This document shows positions 6,708 through 15,607 of a DNA stretch of 29,729 nucleotides, one piece after another. Positions within the stretch are counted from its first letter, which is position 1. Each line of letters opens with the position of its first letter. The stretch covers positions 1 to 29,729 of the forward strand of contig JBGTCD010000010.1 in the NCBI GenBank assembly GCA_041749015.1, in the 5' to 3' direction. The stretch comes from JBGTCD01 sp041749015. GTDB taxonomy: Bacteria > Bacteroidota > Bacteroidia > Cytophagales > Cyclobacteriaceae. The notes below the pieces were generated by a model. It made no database searches. It was not told the DNA's origin and was given only the letters and a program-made list of their open reading frames with translations. The position numbers and the translations under genes are program-made.

Positions 6708-9700
6708 TTAAAGATTATCTTTTGGGAGGGTAAAATAGAAATTACTCCCTTTATTAATTTCAGATTTTACCCAAATTTTACCGCCAAGGTTGTCAATTAT
6801 TTTTTTCACAATAGCAAGGCCCATTCCTGATCCCTCATATTGCTCTTTTTGATGGAGCCTTTGAAAAACGATAAAAATTTTATCAAAATACTCCTCCTCA
6901 ATCCCCATTCCATTGTCCTTAATCAAAAATTGCCAATGGTCCTCTTTTTCTATGCAGGAAATTTCAATTTTAGGCGGAATGCCTTTAATAGCATATTTGA
7001 GGGAATTGGTGATGAGGTTTTGAAAAATCTGAGTGACGGGGCCACGGTAACACCTGATCACAGGAAGATTTTTTATAGTGATTTTCGCGTCTTTTTCTTC
7101 AATGCTTTTTCTTAGGAGTAAGGATACCTCCTCAATGATGGATTCGATTTTCAAATCCTGAAGGTTTTCCTGCTCCTTGCCTACTTTTGAAAACTCCAAC
7201 AGATCAAGAATGATCTGTCGCATTCTTTTGGCACCATCTACAGCAAAGTGAATGTATTGTAGAGCTTTTTCGTCCAGTTCATCTTTATATTTCTTTTCCA
7301 ACTGGGTCATGAAGCTGGTAACCATCCTGAGGGGCTCCTGAAGGTCGTGTGAAGCCACAAAAGCAAATTGCTCAAGCTCCGCATTGGATATGGCCAATTC
7401 TTTAGCCCTTTTTACTAATTCCAGCTCTGCTAATTTTCTATCATTGATATCCTGAATTCTGCCAAAAAGCCTTAGACATTTTCCATCAACTAAATCCGCC
7501 TTCCCTATAGTCCGCACCCACTTTTTATTGCCTTTTCCCGTAGTAATCTCAAGCTCTAAATCCCAGGATTTTCCGTTTTTAATAGCCTTATTTAATGCAT
7601 CAGATATGGCAATTTGGGATTCCTTATCCTTATAAAATTTTAGGTATGATTTAAAATCGGGATTAAAATTCTCTGGTATCTCATAAATCCTACAGGTCAT
7701 TTGTGACCAATATGAAGTACCATTGACGGGATCACGTTCCCAGCTTCCAATTTTGGCCAAATTAGCATCATCCAGAAGGTTTTGCAACTCTTTTTGCTCC
7801 GTAATATCCCTGCCATAGGCAAAAAACATCCCATCCATATTGGATATTTCAGAAGAGCTCCAGGATATCCAGACCACATTCCCACTTTTGGTAAAGTAGC
7901 GGTTTTCAAAATTAAATGCACGGCTGATTCCGAAAGCATTCTTTTTATATTCTATTTCCGTATTATCTCTATCATCAGGGTGCACGAATGAAAAAATAGG
8001 TTTGGTCGTCAGTTCTTTCTCTGTATAGCCCAGCAAAGCGGCAAATGCAGGATTCACCTTTCTAAAATATCCATCAGGACCAGCAACAGCCAATATATCG
8101 GGTGCATGTTGGAAAAAGTTGTGCGATTCCTCCTCCTGCTGCTTTCTTTTGATCTCAGAGCCGATGTACTGCTCAAGGCTACCAAACAATGCACGAAACT
8201 GCTTATCCCATTTTTCATCTCTCCTTAGTCCGAGGATAATCACTCCTATCATCTCTTTTCCATGAAGGAGAGGAAATCCGAAAACGGATTTCAACCCAAC
8301 CGCTGCTGCTGCGTGGTTTCTAACAAAGCTCTTGCGCCTATAAACATGCCGCCATAATTCCGACTTTTTAGTTGTCCATATTTGGCCAGGCAGACCCTCC
8401 CCTTTTTTAAAGCTTTTTTGAGAATGAGTATTTTTATAAAAAACCTTCATTTCAGAATCAGTAATGCACTTAGATACCAAGTTAATCTTATTTTTATCTC
8501 TATTGAGCAGCCAGGCTTCGGCCATACAAAAATCAGACTGTTCAGAAAGGACTTCCAGCACCCGATTCAAGGTAGTATTGATTGCTTTTTCTGAATTAAA
8601 TATTCCTGAGATTTTTGCAAGGGTCCGATTTGCTAATTCTGCGTTCATCCTGTCAGTAGCATCCCTTTCTATGGCCACCCAATGGGTATACCACCCTTTT
8701 TTATTGGCTACCGGGGTAATCGATAAGTTGTTCCAAAATTCTTCACCATTTTTCTTATAATTGAGGATGGTGCATTCATGAGATTCCCAATTTTTTAAAG
8801 CCTTTTTTAGATTTATCAGCTCCTCTCTATCCGTTTTGGGTCCCTGGAGTATTCTTGGAGTTTTGCCAATTACCTCAATAGCCTTGTATCCGGTGATCCG
8901 GGTAAAGGCATCATTGACGTGAATAATCTTTGGGCCGGGCTCATCAAATGGCTCGGCTTGAGTGACCATGACAGCATCTGTGGTATTGGTGACCACACTT
9001 TCAAGAAGCCGTAGTTGGGTTTCCTCCCGCTTTCTTTTAGAAATATCCTGCATGGCACCAACAAACCGGATGGGTTTATTCTTGCTGTCCCGTACCACGA
9101 GCCCCTTATCCAAAACATAAGCATAGGTCCCTTTTGATTTCCGAAACCGGTACTCACCTTCCCAGGTTTTCTTGTCACTCTCCAAGAACGATTTTACTGA
9201 TTCTAAAATCCTCTCTTTATCGTCAGGGTGTATATTTTTCTCCCATAACCGGTAATTTTTCCGTGGGCCTAGTTCATCGTGCCCAAAAAGTTTCTTGAAA
9301 CCCTTACCCCAGAAATAATCTCCTGAAATAAAATGGTGATCCCAAATCGCATCCGAAATCGCCTCTGTAACCAACTCAAATCTTTGATTGATAGCCTTGA
9401 TATCTGCTTGTGCCAATTCAAAATCTGTGGTTTCAATCGTGGTGATGAAAATCCCAATAATTTTTCCGGAATCATCTTTTGCAGGCTTATAGCGGTTCTC
9501 GTAATATCGAATTGGCTTATTGGTCAATGACACCTGAACCTGTTCTCTATCCCGTTTGCCATTGAGAACTGATTTACAAATTTCGGTGACCTTCCCTCTG
9601 CGGTCCCGTGGGACGTAGTCAAGAATTCTAGCACCCTTTTCAACTTTTAATCCGAAGTAATCCTTGTGTATGTCGCAATACTGTTGGTTGAAAGTGACTA

Positions 9701-10922
9701 TTTTCAACTCCTTATTAATCAATACAAAAGCCTCATCGGTATTATTTAGCATCAAAGACCTTTCGGTCAGAAGGGCATTCATTTCGGTGGCATCCCGAGC
9801 GATGCTATAAAGTATTTCCTCATTCTTTTCCCATCTTGATGACCATAATAAAGGGACCAGCTTCCCGCTTTTATGGAAATATCGGTTCTCAAAATTGGTA
9901 ATGGTTTTACCCTCCTCCCTGATTTGTTTTGCTATTGCTCTGGTGGCAGGGAGGTCTTCAGGATAGATAAAATCAAAAACTGATTTACCAATCATTTCCT
10001 CAGGTTCGTAGCCCAGAATTTGTTTTGAGGCAGCATTCATGGTCAGAAAATTTCCTTTGGCATCGGCTGTACAAATGATGTCCATGGATTGGTCATGGAT
10101 TTTTTTGATATCGATCTCCGCTTGCCTTTTGGCAGCTTCTGCAAATTTTCTCTTACTGATATCAATCATGATGCCTTTCAGCCTTGAAGGCATACTATCG
10201 TCCATGGTCATGGTCACCAAAGCATGGATCCAGATCACCCTGCCATCTGCTGCAAACAGCCTGTATTCGAAATTATGGTCCTTACCTTTTTTAACCTTTT
10301 CCCTGTGATACCGTATGGTAGCTTCCTTATCCTCGGGATGCAGGTGCCGCTCCCAAAACTCCGGTTCGCCAGTCCACTGTTTAGGTGAATAGCCAAATAC
10401 TCGCTCCACTTGTGGGCTGACATAAGTTATGGCGAGGGTTTTCGCATCTGCTTCCCACAATACCCCATTAATGGACTCTGCTAAACTCTGTATATGGGCC
10501 TTGTCCGCCTGGTGCTCCTCTTTGATTTTGATGATCTCGGATCGCTCCGTTATCTGACTAATAATAAAAGTCACTTTCCCAGAGGTGTCTTTTACAGGAT
10601 GATTTAACACATCCCAATATCTTTTTTCATAAGATGATGGATCAATTTCAAGGTCATATCTTAAGAAGGTAGTCGAATTGGGTAGCCTGGATTTTATCAC
10701 CTCCAGATAGGTGCCCTCCAATACTTCCGGGCTTTTGGATTCAGGACGGTCTGGAAAAACTTCGAATATGCCTTTTCCAATTATGAGTTGCCCGACGGTT
10801 TCAGTTATTTTTAGATAGGCTTCGTTGGCATCTACTATGGTAAAAACAGGAGCGTCCGTTTTCAAAACCACAGTAGCCATCGATGATTGCTTAAAAACTT
10901 CTATTAATAATTCATTATTCAA
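6708..10922 (-). CDS. Soluble multi-PAS/GAF sensor histidine kinase
   Basis: 1404 residues with no membrane segment. I read PAS-like domains at about 5-120, 143-262, 270-395, 395-510, 515-640 and 640-770, a GAF domain at about 775-930, then PAS-like domains at 935-1055 and 1055-1170. HisKA (H1192 in ASHDLQEPLRM) and HATPase_c (about 1295-1404, with NLITNSLKYA, DNGMGIEE and GSGMGLAIVKK) complete it. The sixth PAS resembles a LOV domain (LQGPKTD, NYKKNGEEFW) but has P689 where the photoactive Cys belongs. The frame opens with TTG at 10922. The first in-frame ATG is residue 15, inside the first PAS helix, so the TTG start is preferred. It heads a four-gene operon. Ligands are unknown; cytoplasmic redox, gas or small-molecule sensing is possible. 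Confidence 0.92.
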   Translation of the reverse strand: MNNELLIEVFKQSSMATVVLKTDAPVFTIVDANEAYLKITETVGQLIIGKGIFEVFPDRPESKSPEVLEGTYLEVIKSRLPNSTTFLRYDLEIDPSSYEKRYWDVLNHPVKDTSGKVTFIISQITERSEIIKIKEEHQADKAHIQSLAESINGVLWEADAKTLAITYVSPQVERVFGYSPKQWTGEPEFWERHLHPEDKEATIRYHREKVKKGKDHNFEYRLFAADGRVIWIHALVTMTMDDSMPSRLKGIMIDISKRKFAEAAKRQAEIDIKKIHDQSMDIICTADAKGNFLTMNAASKQILGYEPEEMIGKSVFDFIYPEDLPATRAIAKQIREEGKTITNFENRYFHKSGKLVPLLWSSRWEKNEEILYSIARDATEMNALLTERSLMLNNTDEAFVLINKELKIVTFNQQYCDIHKDYFGLKVEKGARILDYVPRDRRGKVTEICKSVLNGKRDREQVQVSLTNKPIRYYENRYKPAKDDSGKIIGIFITTIETTDFELAQADIKAINQRFELVTEAISDAIWDHHFISGDYFWGKGFKKLFGHDELGPRKNYRLWEKNIHPDDKERILESVKSFLESDKKTWEGEYRFRKSKGTYAYVLDKGLVVRDSKNKPIRFVGAMQDISKRKREETQLRLLESVVTNTTDAVMVTQAEPFDEPGPKIIHVNDAFTRITGYKAIEVIGKTPRILQGPKTDREELINLKKALKNWESHECTILNYKKNGEEFWNNLSITPVANKKGWYTHWVAIERDATDRMNAELANRTLAKISGIFNSEKAINTTLNRVLEVLSEQSDFCMAEAWLLNRDKNKINLVSKCITDSEMKVFYKNTHSQKSFKKGEGLPGQIWTTKKSELWRHVYRRKSFVRNHAAAAVGLKSVFGFPLLHGKEMIGVIILGLRRDEKWDKQFRALFGSLEQYIGSEIKRKQQEEESHNFFQHAPDILAVAGPDGYFRKVNPAFAALLGYTEKELTTKPIFSFVHPDDRDNTEIEYKKNAFGISRAFNFENRYFTKSGNVVWISWSSSEISNMDGMFFAYGRDITEQKELQNLLDDANLAKIGSWERDPVNGTSYWSQMTCRIYEIPENFNPDFKSYLKFYKDKESQIAISDALNKAIKNGKSWDLELEITTGKGNKKWVRTIGKADLVDGKCLRLFGRIQDINDRKLAELELVKRAKELAISNAELEQFAFVASHDLQEPLRMVTSFMTQLEKKYKDELDEKALQYIHFAVDGAKRMRQIILDLLEFSKVGKEQENLQDLKIESIIEEVSLLLRKSIEEKDAKITIKNLPVIRCYRGPVTQIFQNLITNSLKYAIKGIPPKIEISCIEKEDHWQFLIKDNGMGIEEEYFDKIFIVFQRLHQKEQYEGSGMGLAIVKKIIDNLGGKIWVKSEINKGSNFYFTLPKDNL

Positions 10923-10995
10923 ATTTGTAGTCTTTCAACCCTGTTAGAATTACCATTTTAGTTTACAACCAGGATTTCTTTAAATCCTTTAAAAT

Positions 10996-11003
10996 CAAAT
11001 ATA
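10996..11003 (-). promoter_or_regulatory. Possible -7 box of the signalling operon
   Basis: On the minus strand TATATTTG (11003 down to 10996) matches TAnnTTTG and would start transcription near 10989, about 67 bases before the kinase start. The only -33-like element is TTTC at 11022-11019, with a short 15-base spacer, so the assignment is tentative. The rest of the AT-rich gap 10923-11206 shows no other feature to me. Confidence 0.35.
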
Positions 11004-11206
11004 GTAGAGTATATTTTAGAAAACATAACTTATCAAGTTAAAGAATTTGCAATAATAATCATGTTATATGTAATATTTACATCGGGTGGGTAAATAAGGA
11101 TTTTAAATAACCCCTTGAGAGGTGTAAAAACTTACTTTTCGACAGATTGCTCAATAAATTCAAAATGGAGCCTATGTAAGATTTAATCCACTCATGCTTT
11201 AAATTA

Positions 11207-11695
11207 TCAAGAAGATAAAATTTTAAGGAGGATAATTTGGTCTCTGCATTGAATGCCATTTTCATAGATAGGGTCCGGGTAGTTTTTGATGAAATAGTCT
11301 TCATGAACTTCATAAATCTCAAATCCCTGAGATCGATACAGGCGCAATGGGCCAAGGCTAGAATTCCCAGTTGCGACTTTTATTGCTTCAAAATCCTTGT
11401 CCAAAGCATACTCTTCTGAAAAGTCCATCAAATACCTGCCAATACCCCTGCCCTGAAAATTAGCCTTTACTGCGATATTCTTAATCTCCAAAACCTTATT
11501 GAGTTGAGGTTCAAGAGCAATTACACCTGCTACCTCCGCTTTATAATTCACTACAAATACTTTAGCCTTTTGGATGTATCCAGCCAGTAAATCCGGGTCA
11601 GGGTCAGCTAATATTAGGAGCGAATAGGTCATAGAATCCCGCCAGTCTCCGGCCTTGATTTGCAAATCATCTTTCAAATTCAATGACTCGTTCAC
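11207..11695 (-). CDS. GNAT-family N-acetyltransferase (YvbK-like)
   Basis: 162 residues. The GNAT fold is recognised by the acetyl-CoA pyrophosphate-binding loop QGRGIGRYL, the preceding beta strand (EIKNIAVKANF) and the TGNSSLGPLRLYRSQGF segment. The LLILADPD motif near the start and the ENGIQCRDQIIL ending recall the small acetyltransferases related to Bacillus YvbK. Substrate unknown. The frame starts with GTG at 11695; the next ATG (residue 23) would remove the first helix, so GTG is preferred. It lies 39 bases downstream of the Cache-channel gene on the same strand and may be co-transcribed with it, although no functional link is evident. Confidence 0.85.
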   Translation of the reverse strand: MNESLNLKDDLQIKAGDWRDSMTYSLLILADPDPDLLAGYIQKAKVFVVNYKAEVAGVIALEPQLNKVLEIKNIAVKANFQGRGIGRYLMDFSEEYALDKDFEAIKVATGNSSLGPLRLYRSQGFEIYEVHEDYFIKNYPDPIYENGIQCRDQIILLKILSS

Positions 11696-11734
11696 GGTGA
11701 TTCAATACTTTTCAATAATACACATAAGAGGAAA

Positions 11735-13858
11735 CTAATAAAACATCATCAAGGTGATCACCAGGCAGATACCCAAAAGCAGTGGCCAGTAAAACAGCTT
11801 CATGATGAGGTTATCTTTGTAGTCAAACACGGTGGACTTATCAGTATTGGAAAAAATAATGACATCAAATACTACCAGCAATAGTATGAGATACATGATG
11901 AAATAGAAGTATTCGATATAGGTAATTTCCTCAGTATCCATCCCCTGCCTCAAATCAATATGGGCCAGAATGATCACGAAGAAAAAAGCCGCGCAGGTCT
12001 GCACTACGCCAAAGGCACTAAAACCAGCCAGCACATTCTTCTTCCTGTTTTTGGTGGTGCTGTATACCACACCAAAGAGCATGATGGCTACTACCATGAT
12101 AGGAATTACGGTGGAGATAAATGGGCTCAGAATGTGCCGTTTCAACAATAAGTTATAATGGAATTCCGGAACGTTGTCTTGCCTGGAGAAATCTTCATAT
12201 CCAAAATTAGCATTATAATCCTGAAGCCTGTAGTCAAAATAACTGGCCTTCATCTCCCATCCTGGAAGTACTAATTTACCCAGGGTGCCAGGCATAGAGG
12301 ACGGAATGATTGTCTTATAAGCCGTAAAATCAGGCGTCAGCAATATATTCTGACTGAAGTCAACAGGCCGGATCTGGAGGTTGATCTCTCTGCGGTCAAA
12401 AGGATATATCCTGTAGTCAAAATCCAGACGAAACATGACCCGGAAGCTCCACCCTACCAACTCATAGCCTTTAAATTCCTGCCTGTAGGCTTCCTCAATA
12501 TAGACTAACTCGGCATCGGGAGCAGCCTGGGGAAAGGTAAAACCTTCCTGCACTTTGCCTCTGATACTATCGGGATATTTTTGCCATACATACCCGGCTA
12601 CCTTTACATTATACCCATTGATGAATTCCATCTCTTCGATAAAAACACCGGTAGGGATATTGATGATAGGGGCCTCGTTCATGGCAGCAGCTTTCTCCTC
12701 AGCCCCTGAAAGGAAGGTATTTAATCCGGTATAATCTGCAATGAGAATATTATCATTGCTATGAATGCGCTGACCATGGCGGATCTCCAGGAACCAAATA
12801 AATCCAATATTCAGCAAGATTAATATGGCGCAGATCATGGACAGGTTCCACATCGCGTCTTCTTTACCCTTTAAGGCCCCGGAAAAAATTATGGCTAACA
12901 AAAGGATGGAAAAAGCAGCAAACAGGGCTATTTCTATTTTTTTCTTATTGATGATGGTTTTGTCAGCAAGCAATTCATCCTTAATCATCACTACGCCTAC
13001 CCTCCAGCCTGACTTCTCTATAGGACTGTAAAACACCCAGGACTCCTGCCCGGTCACGGTGTTGGTATAGGTGCCATGCCCCTCATTACCTTTGATGATC
13101 TGGTTTGCGATTTCCATGAAAACGGGATCACCATGGTCCTCAGCCACCTCAAAAATGGTCCGGCCCTGCTTGAGGTAGTCATTGTTGGGGTGGGAAAGAT
13201 AGGCGCCTTTTTTGCTTAAGGCATAGGCATAACCAGTGTTGCCCAGGCTTAGTGAATTTAATAAGTTGTTAAGTGATTTTAAGGTAATAGTAGCGGTAAT
13301 GGTACCTGCAATTATCTTTTCACCAGTCTTTGAATCAACTTTGTAAAATGGCACCCCATAATCAGCCACCAGACGCTGAGCAGCACCGGCGAAGGAGGGC
13401 TCGGTCCACTGCTTGCCGTGATCTCTGACTCCTACATACCATTCGGCCTTGGCAAGGTTGGGATCAGTGTAATCGTAGTAATCTTCTATATAAATAAAAT
13501 CGTTATCCACCTGAACAAAAAAAGGCGCAAACAGCTTTTTCCCCTTATCATATTGATAGGGTTCGAAAGCGGCGAGCATGCCCATGATATTAGGGTTACC
13601 CCGACTGACCACTTTTAATTGGTTCAATATCTCATCGTATGCAAGGGACCCTTCAGTTAAGGCATTTGCAAAGGCTTCGGTCTCCTGCATGACTTTAGAC
13701 AGTATGGAGTCCATATGCCTGGTCACTTCCAGGCTCGATTGGGTGCCATAGCTGATATGCTCCGACCTTTGTGACTGATTGTAATCATACAGGTCATATA
13801 CTTTATACCCTGTATAGAGAACTGAAATAATGGCAAATATGGTGATTACAATGCGCAC
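11735..13858 (-). CDS. Cache sensor fused to a pentameric ligand-gated ion channel
   Basis: 707 residues. TM1 (about 3-20) is followed by an extracytoplasmic double-Cache domain (about 30-295; WTEPSFAG at 151-158, LSHPNNDYL at 221-229, GWRVGVVMIKDEL near its end). TM2 (308-327) and TM3 (337-357) lead to a second extracytoplasmic domain (about 398-577). This has the pLGIC Pro-loop: Y485-P486-F487-D488 within RLDFDYRIYPFDRREINLQI. Four C-terminal helices follow: M1 (578-601, with P586), M2 (608-634), M3 (646-669) and M4 (687-706). The topology is self-consistent: both sensor domains lie outside and the C-terminus is outside, as in ELIC/GLIC. No acidic residue lies in the M1-M2 loop or M2, so ion selectivity is not assigned. 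It starts with GTG at 13858; there is no in-frame ATG upstream. Confidence 0.85.
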   Translation of the reverse strand: MRIVITIFAIISVLYTGYKVYDLYDYNQSQRSEHISYGTQSSLEVTRHMDSILSKVMQETEAFANALTEGSLAYDEILNQLKVVSRGNPNIMGMLAAFEPYQYDKGKKLFAPFFVQVDNDFIYIEDYYDYTDPNLAKAEWYVGVRDHGKQWTEPSFAGAAQRLVADYGVPFYKVDSKTGEKIIAGTITATITLKSLNNLLNSLSLGNTGYAYALSKKGAYLSHPNNDYLKQGRTIFEVAEDHGDPVFMEIANQIIKGNEGHGTYTNTVTGQESWVFYSPIEKSGWRVGVVMIKDELLADKTIINKKKIEIALFAAFSILLLAIIFSGALKGKEDAMWNLSMICAILILLNIGFIWFLEIRHGQRIHSNDNILIADYTGLNTFLSGAEEKAAAMNEAPIINIPTGVFIEEMEFINGYNVKVAGYVWQKYPDSIRGKVQEGFTFPQAAPDAELVYIEEAYRQEFKGYELVGWSFRVMFRLDFDYRIYPFDRREINLQIRPVDFSQNILLTPDFTAYKTIIPSSMPGTLGKLVLPGWEMKASYFDYRLQDYNANFGYEDFSRQDNVPEFHYNLLLKRHILSPFISTVIPIMVVAIMLFGVVYSTTKNRKKNVLAGFSAFGVVQTCAAFFFVIILAHIDLRQGMDTEEITYIEYFYFIMYLILLLVVFDVIIFSNTDKSTVFDYKDNLIMKLFYWPLLLGICLVITLMMFY

Positions 13859-13912
13859 CAGAGCTTTTGAGAAAAGGTAAATATAGTATTTAAATTGAAA
13901 ATGAGGCCATTA

Positions 13913-13939
13913 ACCTGATTATCCTCATCGATATCAGGT
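13913..13939. repeat. Inverted repeat, ACCTGAT core (pair 1)
   Basis: ACCTGAT (13913-13919) and ATCAGGT (13933-13939), 7 bp with a 13-base loop. The same core recurs in pair 2 about 85 bases downstream. This could be an operator or a hairpin; function unknown. Confidence 0.6.
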
Positions 13940-14020
13940 CCAGGAAAGTTTAGGGATTATGAATTTATCGTGATATATTTAAATATTGAAGGGGATTTTT
14001 GGGTAAATTGGGTGGTGTAA

Positions 14021-14082
14021 ACTACCTGATTCTATATATAGGATAGGCGCAATCGTTTGGGTGATTGGGAAAATCAGGTAGT
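14021..14082. repeat. Inverted repeat, ACTACCTGATT (pair 2)
   Basis: ACTACCTGATT (14021-14031) and its perfect reverse complement AATCAGGTAGT (14072-14082), 11 bp with a 40-base interval. It contains the same ACCTGAT core as pair 1. The spacing is large for a terminator and there is no T tract, so a paired binding site or mobile-element remnant is more plausible. Confidence 0.7.
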
Positions 14083-14301
14083 AGTGTGCCATTCCCCACA
14101 TCCCACAGAATAAACAGAAAAATATTTTTAAGTTAATGAATGGAGAATAAAATTAACTAACAAATAGTAATTAGATTCAGTTTTATCTAAATATTAAATA
14201 CTTAAACTTAAGTCTGTTACAAATCAAACAAATGATAGCAATTAAACTGAAAAAAATGTCCATAGAAAAATGATTTGCCTAGTCATTTTAATAAGAGCTT
14301 T

Positions 14302-15542
14302 ATGACAACTAAATCGCAAATAAATAAACTTGGAAAATCGCTTCGTTTAACTATTAAAGAAGGTAGTAAAATTGATACTCACGATTTAGAAAAACTTCAG
14401 GAATATAGAACCTCATTCAAAGAGGACATATCACCAGTTTTTGAAAATGTTGCTAAAATTTCAAAAAGAATTAGAAAGGACTGTGTAATATCATTGAGGA
14501 TAAAAAGGATAGAATCTATACTATCCAAAATAAAAAGAGAGCCTCTATGTCCTTAGGAAACATGGGAGATATTGCCGGGTGTAGAGTTATTGTTCATTCG
14601 AAATTTGCTCTTTCACTAATTAGAAATGAGATTTTCAAAATATATGAAATCACTCAAGTGAAAGATTACATAAAGGAACCAAAACCTGATAGATATCAAG
14701 GGTATCACATTTACATAAAAAGCCCTGTTAATAAGCATAAACAAGTTGAGATTCAGCTTAGGCATATAAGAACCCATAAATGGGCTTCCTTGGTTGAAAT
14801 TATTGACATAATTTTTGACCTAAAATTAAAGGAAGGGCAAAAACAATCAGACTTACAAGACTTTTTACACTTGCTTTCATTGGATAAACAGAAATTAGAT
14901 ATAAAGCAGATTGCTAAAATATTGAACATAGATTCCAAGTATGAAATCTATAAAAAGCTTAATCAAGTCTTTATTCAAAATCATATCCCTATTAGAAAAT
15001 TCTGGGTAGAAGCGACGGATCAAAAACCGCATAGCTATTTCATTATAGAAGTAGATAAGGAAAAAAAATCAAGTATTAAGGCTTTAGATAACTATCAAAC
15101 TGCTGAAATCGAATACTTCAAAATGTTTCTTAGAGACCAAACATCAAATTTTGTGCTGATTTATATAGAGAACCCAAAATTCAAGGAGGTGTGCATTGCA
15201 TATTCTAGTTACATGATGATAAAACATAACTATTTAGATGATTGGAATTTTTTTGCTCGCAAAATTCTGAAGAGTGAATCCAAACATGGGGAAATCAAGT
15301 CCTACAACACTTATAAAGATTTTATTGATAGAAATTTAAATGATCAAAATCAGCTTATTAAGTCAGAAATACAAGAAATAAATAACCATCTTGAAAGGGT
15401 TAATGATAAGGCTGGTATTGCTGTTGATGATTGGATTCAAGAACTCATAGAAATAAGTAATGAAATTAGTGAATTTTATAAAGAAATACAATTATTTAGC
15501 CCCCCCAAAAAACAATCATTCATAGGAAGACTATTTAAATAA
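14302..15542 (+). pseudogene. RelA/SpoT-type alarmone synthetase gene, frameshifted
   Basis: Two overlapping frames together encode one RelA/SpoT synthetase-like protein of roughly 410 residues. The first (ATG 14302, ending at 14556) gives the N-terminal helices and RIKRIESILSKIKR. The second (open through 14547 to 15542) continues at once with SMSLGNMGDIAGCRVIV. Joining them needs a -1 shift near 14532-14546, close to an A5 run. Synthetase motifs survive: DIAGCR (Asp codon at 14568), GYHIY (Tyr codon 14703) and VEIQLR (Glu codon 14748), then HKWASLVEI. There is no HD hydrolase, TGS or ACT domain. About 200 residues of unassigned C-terminus follow. It is a solitary synthetase, perhaps toxSAS-like. 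The shift may be a mutation, a sequencing error or, less likely, programmed. The gene is AT-rich relative to its neighbours. Confidence 0.8.
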
Positions 15543-15607
15543 ATATTTTCCTAATCGAGTCTCATGCCCTAACTCGGTTTAAGGGTCTCATTCGTGAAGA
15601 ACAAGGC

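Larger units (their letters stand above)
13859..14301. other. AT-rich intergenic region with four inverted ACCTGAT motifs
   Basis: This 443-base gap between the divergent channel and RelA/SpoT genes has no convincing ORF. A frame opening with TTG at 14275 only extends the RelA/SpoT frame. It holds two inverted pairs built on the same core: ACCTGAT 13913-13919 with ATCAGGT 13933-13939, and ACTACCTGATT 14021-14031 with AATCAGGTAGT 14072-14082. No standard promoter pair was identified. Confidence 0.7.

Noticed and set aside
8530..8980. Functional blue-light LOV photoreceptor
   Set aside because: The adduct-forming Cys is replaced by P689, so the standard photocycle is impossible.
14021..14082. 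Invertible promoter switch
   Set aside because: The 40-base interval between the 11-bp arms is short, holds no clear promoter, and no site-specific recombinase gene is present in the window.
14525..14550. Programmed -1 frameshifting in the RelA/SpoT gene
   Set aside because: The A-rich stretch is read as ATA AAA AGA, which is not a good X-XXY-YYZ slippery heptamer, and no stimulatory hairpin is evident; mutation or sequencing error is simpler.
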